Part shown: one piece after another, positions 1-5,813 of the stretch
Position numbering within the stretch: the stretch's first letter is position 1
Layout: each line of letters begins with the position of its first letter
NCBI GenBank assembly: GCA_002311865.1
Contig: DBZV01000125.1
Location: 6,488-15,226 of the forward strand
Reading direction: 5' to 3'
Source of the DNA: Dehalococcoidia bacterium UBA1151
GTDB lineage: Bacteria > Chloroflexota > Dehalococcoidia > Lucifugimonadales > Lucifugimonadaceae
DNA length: 8,739 nucleotides
The notes under the pieces: model-generated
The model's input: only the letters and a program-made list of their open reading frames with translations
Told to the model about the DNA's origin: nothing
Database searches by the model: none
Translations under genes and position numbers: made by a program

Positions 1-2078
1 CCATCGACGTCTCGCTGGAAAGCGAAGATGAAGGCAGCATCGCCGGCATCTTCATCATGTTCACGGTCATCGCCGCGGTCATTGTGGTTGGTGTTGCCTT
101 GCGATCGTACTGGTCGATGGCACTAACTGGAGTTGGACTTGCCATCCTGATGATCTGGCTGAAGGGAATATCCAACCTCATCCAGCTTGAGGGTGGCCTG
201 ATCATTGAGTTCATCGTGCCCGTTGCCATGATCTCCCTCGGCGTCGATTTCGCGGTGCACGCGTTGAAACGCTACGAAGAAGAGAGTCGGCCGGGCGTCG
301 GGCCGCGTCGAGCGCTTGTCATTGGCCTCGGGGGCGTGACCGGCGCCCTGGCTCTGGCAATGGCATCCGATAGCCTGGCGTTCCTGGCGAACGTCTCTTC
401 CGGCATCGAAGGTGTGATCCATTTCGGAATCGCCGCCGCAATCGCCGTCGCGTCATCATTCGTCGTGCTCGGGATCATCGTGCCGCTGGCGATGATGGAG
501 ATCCGTCAGATCGTGGGCACGCCGCCTGCTCACGTGAGCAGGTTGCGGTCAGCCCTGAATGCCGGAAAGGGTTTCACGGTTGCACTACTTTCTGGTGCCT
601 CCGTGGTCTTCATCGTCGCGGCCGGCGCTGCGCCTGCAGGCATGGAAGTCGGCATTCTCATTATCCTGATCGTCGCCTATATTGCAGTCCCCCTCTGGCT
701 TGCCGCCCGGAAGCGCGATCGTACTCAGAGCAGTGACGAGGCCACTGTGTCAGCCGTCGCCTCTGCCAGGTCGTCTGCCAGAACATCGAACGGGATACTG
801 GTCAACCTAGTCACCGCCCTCGCCACCCGCCGATACATTGTGCTTCCCGCAGCGCTGGCAGTCACCGCCGTAGCCGTTGTCTTCGCCATGAAACTAGAGG
901 CGACCTTCGATGTGAAGGACTTCTTCGCCTCAGATTCCGACTTCGTTGTCTCACTGGATAAGTTGGATGAACACGTCGCAGAGCCGAGCGGTGAACCGGC
1001 GGTGATCTACCTGCGGGGAGACTTCACAGACCCGGCAGCCATCATTGCCACCGATCAGTTCATCGGCCGTCTGGGTGACAATCCATACGTCGGGCGCGAA
1101 TCGACCGGCGAGCCTAACCTCACCGAAAATATAGTCTCGATCTCACGTCGCCTCACTGAGAACGATTTCGCTCGTGCTCAGGTCGAGGCAGAGACTGGCG
1201 TGGTCATCGTGGATGATGATGGCGACGGCCTTCCAGACACCCGCGAGGGCCAGACTGCGATTCTTGACTACGCCGTTGCCCATGGAGTGCCGATTGATCG
1301 CGAGACTCTGGCACTGACCGCGTCCCAGGTATCCGAACTTATCAACTACAACGGCCCTGGGCAGGAGGTCACAACGATCATGGTGATCGGAATCCCTGGG
1401 ACCCGACGCCAGGAAACGGTTAAGGCGGCGAAGGATCAACTCGAACTTGATCTCGCGCCCCTCAATCTGGAGCCGGCGATCTCATTCGCGTCCTTCACGG
1501 GTTCGCCGTTTGCTCGCCAGGCCCAGCTGGAAGCGACGACCAAAACTCTCCAGCGCTCGATCCCAATCGCCGCGGCCGGTGCGTTGATCCTGCTCCTGCT
1601 GGTGATGCGATCCGTTCGCTACGCCGTTGTGACAGTAATTCCAGTCGGCCTCGTCGTGGCGTGGCTCTACGCAATCATGTATCTGGGTGGATTCGCCTTC
1701 AACTTCGTCACCGCCACAATCGGGGCCATCTCTATTGGCGTCGGAATCGACTTTTCGATTCACATGACTGAGCGATTCCGAGAGGAGTTGCGGCGCAGCT
1801 CAACTCGCGCAGAAGCCCTCACGAGTGCCACAAAAGGAACCGGCGTTGCGCTCGCAGCATCAGCGGCGTCCAGCATCGTCGGCTTCGGAATCCTCGGGTT
1901 TGCCCCAATGCCTTTGTTCGCCTCATTCGGCTGCCTCACGGCCATCATGATCGCTCTGGCACTCATCGCCGCACTCGTAGTGCTGCCGTCACTGCTGATG
2001 ATCGTAGCGAGCAAGCCAGTCCGAGAAACAACGGATGAAACGGTGGAAGAAATGGTTGAAGCGACTCAGCCCGCTTAA
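1..2078 (+). CDS. RND/MMPL-family membrane exporter, 5'-truncated by the window edge
   Basis: The reading frame is open from base 3, so the gene starts outside the window; the ATG at 57 is only the first internal Met. Residues below count from that Met. Hydrophobic helices lie near 1-17, 21-37, 48-68, 88-110 and 122-147. A charged transmembrane signature (GVDFAVHALKRYEEE) starts at about 62. Two further helices at 173-192 and 197-217 precede a polar linker. The second half has one helix (258-278), an outside loop (279-498) and a helix bundle (500-652) with the copy GVGIDFSIHMTERFREE near 561-577. This duplicated layout with an acidic residue in each signature is typical of RND/MMPL (COG1033-like) proton-driven exporters. 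The substrate cannot be told. The outer loop contains a calcium-loop-like motif, DDDGDGLPDTRE (386-397). The C-terminal tail is acidic. Family confidence is high; function beyond export is unknown. Confidence 0.88.
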   Translation, partial: IDVSLESEDEGSIAGIFIMFTVIAAVIVVGVALRSYWSMALTGVGLAILMIWLKGISNLIQLEGGLIIEFIVPVAMISLGVDFAVHALKRYEEESRPGVGPRRALVIGLGGVTGALALAMASDSLAFLANVSSGIEGVIHFGIAAAIAVASSFVVLGIIVPLAMMEIRQIVGTPPAHVSRLRSALNAGKGFTVALLSGASVVFIVAAGAAPAGMEVGILIILIVAYIAVPLWLAARKRDRTQSSDEATVSAVASARSSARTSNGILVNLVTALATRRYIVLPAALAVTAVAVVFAMKLEATFDVKDFFASDSDFVVSLDKLDEHVAEPSGEPAVIYLRGDFTDPAAIIATDQFIGRLGDNPYVGRESTGEPNLTENIVSISRRLTENDFARAQVEAETGVVIVDDDGDGLPDTREGQTAILDYAVAHGVPIDRETLALTASQVSELINYNGPGQEVTTIMVIGIPGTRRQETVKAAKDQLELDLAPLNLEPAISFASFTGSPFARQAQLEATTKTLQRSIPIAAAGALILLLLVMRSVRYAVVTVIPVGLVVAWLYAIMYLGGFAFNFVTATIGAISIGVGIDFSIHMTERFREELRRSSTRAEALTSATKGTGVALAASAASSIVGFGILGFAPMPLFASFGCLTAIMIALALIAALVVLPSLLMIVASKPVRETTDETVEEMVEATQPA

Positions 2079-2119
2079 TTTGAGCGTGAAAGATCACGTG
2101 AAAACGATAGGCATCGTGC

Positions 2120-2125
2120 TAATCT
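2120..2125 (+). promoter_or_regulatory. Putative -10 box of gltX, leaderless-type
   Basis: TAATCT lies 6 nt before the gltX ATG, and no Shine-Dalgarno sequence is present between 2079 and 2131. A weak -35-like GTGAAA sits at 2098-2103 with a 16-nt spacer. Transcription would begin at or next to the ATG, giving a leaderless mRNA. This is inferred from spacing only. Confidence 0.4.
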
Positions 2126-2131
2126 TTTCTC

Positions 2132-3637
2132 ATGCCAGATAACAATTCAGCCTATTCCGGCGGACCCGTGAGGGTCCGTTTCGCGCCCAGCCCAACCGGA
2201 GATCTCCACATCGGCGGCGTCCGCACTGCGCTGTTCGACTACCTGCTCGCCAAAAATACCGGCGGCCAGTTCATCCTGAGGCTGGAAGACACCGACCAGA
2301 GCCGCCTGGTTGAAGGCTCCGTCGATAAGATCTATGAGTCGCTGAGATGGGTGGGACTTGAGTGGGACGAAGGGCCAGATATCGGCGGTCCGCACGGCTC
2401 ATACGTGCAGTCAGAACGCGTTGAGTCCGGTATCTATGCCAACGCGGCGGCGAAACTCATCGAAAAGGGTGTGTCGTACGAGTGCGACTGTACACCGGAG
2501 CGCCTTGAGCGAGTCCGGGAACGCCAGCGCGCCACCAAGCAGGCGCCCGGTTACGATGGCCACTGCAGGACGCGCGACCGGCAGGAATTGGCTGACTCAC
2601 GCGCCGCGGGCAACCCCATCGTCGTGCGACTTATGGTCCCAAGAACACGCACCGCACACTTCACCGATGAAGTGCGCGGCAATGTCTCCATCAAGTATCA
2701 GGACATCTCGGACTTCGTGATCCTGAAATCAGACGGCTTCCCGACTTACCACCTCGCCCACATCGTCGATGATCACGATATGGAGATCACTCACATTCTG
2801 CGCGGCGAGGAGTGGCTGCCATCCGTACCACGCCATCTCCTGCTCTATGAAGGACTCGACATACCGAGACCGGTTTACGCCCACCTTCCCGTCATCCTCG
2901 CGGAGGACCGAACCAAGCTGAGCAAACGTCATGGTGCGGTTTCAGCACTCGATTTCCGGGATGCTGGCTATCTTTCTGACGCCATCTTCAACTTCCTCGC
3001 GCTGCTGGGCTGGTCGCCGGGAAACGACCTGGAAGTGATGACGCGAGAAGAGACCATCGAGAAATTCTCGCTCAATCGCGTGAAGGAAGCACCCGCGCTA
3101 TTCGACCGCTCAAAGCTTGAGTGGATGAACGGCACATACATCCGACAGATCCCCGTCGATGAACTCGTAAATCTCACGCTCCCGTTCCTGGACTCCGGCC
3201 TCCCGGCCAACGCACCCCGGCCAATTGAGGCGGACAGAGTTCGACCGATGATCGCCATGACGCAGGAGCGGATGAAGACCCTGGCGGAGGCGCCAGATGC
3301 GATTGATCTCTTCTTTGAGGAGTCGATCAATCCAACCCCGGAAGAATTAATTCAAAAGAAGATGGACGCCGCGTCCACCGCATCGGCTCTCGAGACATCG
3401 CTGAACATCATCCGGGACTTCGAGCCGTTCGAGCCCGAGCCGCTGGAAGTCAGATTCCGGGCGTTGGCCACGGAGTTGGATGTGAAAGTTGGAGCGCTAT
3501 TCGGCTCGATCAGAGTTGCAACCACGGCGCGAAAAGTCGCTCCGCCTCTGTTCGACACCATGGTCGCGCTCGGAAAACCCAAGACCATCGAGCGCATCGA
3601 GAATGCCATCACCAGCCTCAAGTCAAACGCTGAGTAG
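2132..3637 (+). CDS. gltX: Glutamyl-tRNA synthetase
   Basis: Cytoplasmic class I aminoacyl-tRNA synthetase that charges tRNA(Glu) with glutamate using ATP. In organisms lacking GlnRS it may also charge tRNA(Gln). The 501-residue length is normal. The N-terminal Rossmann domain shows FAPSPTGDLHIGGVRTALF (17-35) with the HIGH motif as HIGG at 26-29. The second ATP-binding motif is KLSKR at 262-266 in the context ILAEDRTKLSKRHG. Between them lies an ECDC...YDGHC insertion (C118, C120, C145) resembling the zinc-binding arm of the E. coli enzyme, although the residue after CR is Thr rather than the His ligand I recall there. The C-terminal 170 residues form the helical anticodon-binding region. 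The ATG at 2132 directly precedes the conserved VRVRFAPSP block after a 12-residue leader. It lies 53 bp after the exporter gene, with no clear terminator between them. Confidence 0.97.
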   Translation: MPDNNSAYSGGPVRVRFAPSPTGDLHIGGVRTALFDYLLAKNTGGQFILRLEDTDQSRLVEGSVDKIYESLRWVGLEWDEGPDIGGPHGSYVQSERVESGIYANAAAKLIEKGVSYECDCTPERLERVRERQRATKQAPGYDGHCRTRDRQELADSRAAGNPIVVRLMVPRTRTAHFTDEVRGNVSIKYQDISDFVILKSDGFPTYHLAHIVDDHDMEITHILRGEEWLPSVPRHLLLYEGLDIPRPVYAHLPVILAEDRTKLSKRHGAVSALDFRDAGYLSDAIFNFLALLGWSPGNDLEVMTREETIEKFSLNRVKEAPALFDRSKLEWMNGTYIRQIPVDELVNLTLPFLDSGLPANAPRPIEADRVRPMIAMTQERMKTLAEAPDAIDLFFEESINPTPEELIQKKMDAASTASALETSLNIIRDFEPFEPEPLEVRFRALATELDVKVGALFGSIRVATTARKVAPPLFDTMVALGKPKTIERIENAITSLKSNAE

Positions 3638-3705
3638 CTTTCCCACCCGGAGCGCGTCGTCATGTTGGAGCGGGCCAGCAGAACAATTCCTGCACCCGAA
3701 ATCAT

Positions 3706-3735
3706 TTGACCCGCGACACCCTTACTACGTAAACT
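3706..3735 (+). promoter_or_regulatory. Putative sigma-70-type promoter of rpsU
   Basis: TTGACC at 3706-3711 (5 of 6 consensus bases) is followed after 18 nt by TAAACT at 3730-3735 (TANNNT type). The start of transcription would be near 3742, leaving a leader of about 38 nt that contains the Shine-Dalgarno sequence. This would let rpsU be transcribed separately from gltX, which ends 142 bp upstream. The rest of the 3638-3779 interval shows nothing else convincing. Confidence 0.5.
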
Positions 3736-3765
3736 CAATGTTCAGCAATATGTTTCCAGGCAACT

Positions 3766-3771
3766 AAGAGG
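3766..3771 (+). promoter_or_regulatory. Ribosome binding site deciding the rpsU start
   Basis: AAGAGG at 3766-3771 is 8 nt from the TTG at 3780 but only 2 nt from the TTG at 3774. The spacing favours 3780 as the start codon, giving a protein that begins MAEARSQEGEG. Confidence 0.65.
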
Positions 3772-3779
3772 TATTGGTA

Positions 3780-3974
3780 TTGGCAGAGGCACGATCACAG
3801 GAAGGTGAAGGTTTCGAGCAACTCTTGAAGCGTTTCAACAAACGCGTTCAGGAAGAGGGAATCGTCTCGAAAGCTCGGCGTCGAATGTATTTCACGCCGC
3901 CCAGCATCGTCCGCAAGAAGAAGGCCGCCGCCAAGAAACGCAAGAGCGTAAAGGCCACTCGTAAAGCGATGTAA
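3780..3974 (+). CDS. rpsU: 30S ribosomal protein S21
   Basis: Small basic protein of the 30S subunit, located near the mRNA exit region, where it helps initiation. The 64 residues match the family in size and pattern. GEGFEQLLKRFNKRVQEEGI gives the first helices, then SKARRRMYFTPPS, and then a Lys/Arg-rich tail (KKKAAAKKRKSVKATRKAM) that would bind 16S rRNA. The start is a TTG at 3780, chosen for its 8-nt spacing to AAGAGG. An in-frame TTG at 3774 would add only Met-Val and sits too close to the ribosome binding site. The gene has its own candidate promoter upstream and a terminator downstream, so it looks monocistronic. Confidence 0.93.
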   Translation: MAEARSQEGEGFEQLLKRFNKRVQEEGIVSKARRRMYFTPPSIVRKKKAAAKKRKSVKATRKAM

Positions 3975-3977
3975 CGC

Positions 3978-3993
3978 ATTGCCATCCGGCAAT
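3978..3993 (+). other. Small perfect hairpin after the rpsU stop
   Basis: ATTGCC (3978-3983) and GGCAAT (3988-3993) form a perfect 6-bp stem with an ATCC loop, starting 4 nt after the rpsU stop codon. It has no following U-run, so it is not itself a terminator. It may protect the 3' end of the message or simply accompany the stronger terminator hairpin downstream. Confidence 0.4.
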
Positions 3994-4001
3994 CCTCGAA
4001 C

Positions 4002-4031
4002 AAGCGTCCGCCATTTGGCCGGGCGCTTTTT
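4002..4031 (+). terminator. Intrinsic terminator of rpsU
   Basis: A GC-rich inverted repeat runs from 4002 to 4028. The left arm AAGCGTCCGCC pairs with GGCCGGGCGCTT around an ATTT loop, giving about 11 bp with one bulged C and one G-U pair. It is followed by an unbroken T-run to 4031. This is a classic rho-independent terminator, isolating rpsU from purQ. Confidence 0.85.
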
Positions 4032-4076
4032 GATTAATCATCATCCCGACACACCTCTGTTTCACCAACGGACCAA

Positions 4077-4105
4077 TAGACCCCACGGCTAATCGTCGGT
4101 ACGCT
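4077..4105 (+). promoter_or_regulatory. Putative promoter of purQ, leaderless-type
   Basis: TAGACC at 4077-4082 (4 of 6 bases of the -35 consensus) and TACGCT at 4100-4105 (TANNNT) are separated by 17 nt. The -10 ends 8 nt before the purQ ATG, and no Shine-Dalgarno sequence is visible, so transcription would begin at about the start codon. An independent promoter is expected because a terminator lies just upstream. The call rests on spacing alone. Confidence 0.35.
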
Positions 4106-4113
4106 AGATCAGT

Positions 4114-4812
4114 ATGAACGTCGCAATCCTTGTCTTCCCCGGAACCTGGTCAGAGGTCGACTGCCACCGCGCCTTCACGGACGTGATTGGACATGAGGCC
4201 GAGTACGTGTGGCACAAGGAGACCGACCTCGATCGCTTTGATGCGGTGGTGGTGCCGGGAGGCTTCTCCTACGGTGACTACCTGCGCTGCGGCGCTATCG
4301 CCCGCTTCTCGCCGGTAATGCAGTCGGTCATCGAGTTCGCTGATACTGGCAAGCCGGTAATCGGCATCTGCAACGGCTTCCAGATCCTGTGCGAGGCAGG
4401 ACTTCTCCCCGGAGTCCTCACCCGCAACGAGCATCTTGAATTCCGCTGCAAGTGGGTCAACCTTCGCACAGAGAACGCACAGACGCCCTTCACCCACCTC
4501 GCCTCCGACAAGCAGGTGCTGGGCGTGCCGATATCCCACGGCGAGGGAAACTACCAGGCCGACGCCGAGACGCTCGAACTGCTTGAGAGAACCGGCCGAG
4601 TCGTGTTTCGATACGTCGATGAAGATGGCCACTCGACCGCCGAGTCCAACCCCAACGGCTCCGCGAACAACATCGCCGGCATCATCGACCAGCGCGGCAA
4701 TGTACTTGGCATGATGCCGCACCCTGAGCGATCGGTGGAAGAGCTGCTGGGCGGAGATGATGGCGCACTAATTTTCCGCTCCATGGTGACGCCAATCGCC
4801 GCCGCGGTTTAG
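4114..4812 (+). CDS. purQ: Phosphoribosylformylglycinamidine synthase subunit PurQ (glutaminase)
   Basis: Class I glutamine amidotransferase subunit of FGAM synthase. It hydrolyses glutamine and passes ammonia to PurL, with PurS as third subunit, in the fourth step of purine synthesis. The 232-residue protein shows the N-terminal VAILVFPGTWSEVDCHRAF, the oxyanion-loop region VVPGGFSYGDYLRCGAIA (47-64), the nucleophile elbow GICNGFQIL with Cys86, and the catalytic dyad His203/Glu205 in MMPHPERS. All triad residues are present. The PurQ-specific SHGEGNY (141-147) and ESNPNGS (177-183) segments separate it from other class I amidotransferases. Neither purS nor purL is adjacent: the flanks are rpsU behind a terminator and an aldolase gene, so the complex must be assembled from scattered genes. 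The start ATG has no ribosome binding site. Confidence 0.96.
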   Translation: MNVAILVFPGTWSEVDCHRAFTDVIGHEAEYVWHKETDLDRFDAVVVPGGFSYGDYLRCGAIARFSPVMQSVIEFADTGKPVIGICNGFQILCEAGLLPGVLTRNEHLEFRCKWVNLRTENAQTPFTHLASDKQVLGVPISHGEGNYQADAETLELLERTGRVVFRYVDEDGHSTAESNPNGSANNIAGIIDQRGNVLGMMPHPERSVEELLGGDDGALIFRSMVTPIAAAV

Positions 4813-4901
4813 CCCCAACTCACGCCAGAGGTCGAGCGCCCGCGATGGCGAACTTCGCCGTGCAGTGATAAAACGCTCCAGCACCTAATTTCATTTCAGT
4901 T

Positions 4902-4905
4902 GGAG
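4902..4905 (+). promoter_or_regulatory. Ribosome binding site deciding the aldolase start
   Basis: GGAG at 4902-4905 is 9 nt from the ATG at 4915. A TTG at 4900 is in frame but overlaps this site, so it cannot be the real start. An AT-rich TAATTT at 4886-4891 could be a -10 box, but no convincing -35 box was found. Confidence 0.65.
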
Positions 4906-4914
4906 AACCACCCC

Positions 4915-5793
4915 ATGCCACGAATCAACCGCGTAATCGAACTGCTCGAGCAGGACCAGCCCGTCTTCTACTTCGGCGGCCACACCGGCTTCGAACTCTC
5001 ATACGAGAATGGAAAGGCCCAGGCCACCACTGAAGCCGACTACATCAACATCGGCATGGAGCACGGCGCATTCGATATGGCCGGGCTCGACCAGTTCATG
5101 AAGGGGCTCGTCGATGGTGGCCCAACCCGCTCGGGCCACCGCACTCCCACGGTCGTCGTGGAAGCGCCGGTGATTGGCGAAAGCGAAGACGCAATCCGCG
5201 TCAACACATGGCAGTTCCGACAGATCCTGGGCCGAGGCGTCCACGGAATCCTCCTCTGCCACGCAGAAAACCCCGGCGCGGTGAGAGCATTCGTCGAAGT
5301 CTGCCGCTTCCCCCGCAACCAGGCGGGCGTTGGCGAGGGCCTTGGCGTCGGCACACGAGGCGTCGGCGGACAGGGCGTGCCAGCAGAGATCTGGGGCACC
5401 GATAACCAGGGCTACGTGGACCTGGCCGACCCGTGGCCACTCAACCCGGACGGCGAACTCATGCTCGGTCTCAAGATCGAAAACGTTCGAGCATTGAGTT
5501 CCGTAGAAGCCACGCTTGCCGTCCCCGGAATCGCCTTCGCAGAATGGGGCCCCGGCGATATGGCAATGTCCATGGGCCTCGACCGTTGGGAAGGCGAAGG
5601 CCGACACCCCCAACTAGCTGCGGCTCGTGAACGAGTCCGTGCAGCCTGCGCAGCAAACGGCATCAGATTCCTGGAAGGCTTCGAAGAAGGCAAAGAGATC
5701 CAGCAGATCGAAGACGGCGTCAGAATGTCCGGCTACAACCCGGACCGAGCCAAGGTCGTGCGCGCCCACGTAGGCCGCACGATGCCGGTTTAG
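4915..5793 (+). CDS. HpcH/HpaI-type class II aldolase/citrate lyase family protein
   Basis: A TIM-barrel enzyme of the family that includes 2-keto-3-deoxy-rhamnonate and 4-hydroxy-2-oxoheptanedioate aldolases. These make or cleave C-C bonds of pyruvate-type enolates with a divalent metal. Using the ATG at 4915 (9 nt from GGAG), the protein has 292 residues. Visible markers are YINIGMEHGAFD (43-54, with the conserved EHG), the metal-ligand Glu in LKIENVRA (E189) and the second ligand Asp in AEWGPGDMAMSMGLDRW (D215). The segment at 130-160 (RFPRNQAG followed by a glycine-rich run to EIW) fills the place of the usual RYPP-G-RG loop. At 292 residues the protein is longer than the typical 250-267. 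The gene is 102 bp after purQ and converges on fdhA, 20 bp apart. The substrate is unknown; a CitE-like lyase is the main alternative. Confidence 0.85.
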   Translation: MPRINRVIELLEQDQPVFYFGGHTGFELSYENGKAQATTEADYINIGMEHGAFDMAGLDQFMKGLVDGGPTRSGHRTPTVVVEAPVIGESEDAIRVNTWQFRQILGRGVHGILLCHAENPGAVRAFVEVCRFPRNQAGVGEGLGVGTRGVGGQGVPAEIWGTDNQGYVDLADPWPLNPDGELMLGLKIENVRALSSVEATLAVPGIAFAEWGPGDMAMSMGLDRWEGEGRHPQLAAARERVRAACAANGIRFLEGFEEGKEIQQIEDGVRMSGYNPDRAKVVRAHVGRTMPV

Positions 5794-5813
5794 ATTTTAT
5801 GTTGTCTGTGCCG

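Noticed and set aside
2094..2101. Palindrome TCACGTGA and CGTGAAA direct repeats upstream of gltX
   Set aside because: An 8-bp palindrome and two 7-bp repeats are too short to call an operator without a known regulator or conservation.
3649..3677. Possible stem with GGAGCG repeats between gltX and rpsU
   Set aside because: Only about 4 bp of CCCG/CGGG pairing is possible over a long loop, without a T-run.
4150..4722. 190-residue - strand ORF
   Set aside because: It is antisense to purQ, whose catalytic triad is intact on the + strand.
4845..4861. Hairpin ATGGCG-AACTT-CGCCGT after purQ as a terminator
   Set aside because: The stem is only 6 bp with one wobble pair, and no T-run follows, so it does not support a terminator.
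4900..4917. TTG at 4900 as aldolase start
   Set aside because: It overlaps the GGAG site, which is ideally spaced for the ATG at 4915.
4999..5613. 204-residue - strand ORF
   Set aside because: It is antisense to the aldolase, whose metal-binding motifs are clear on the + strand.
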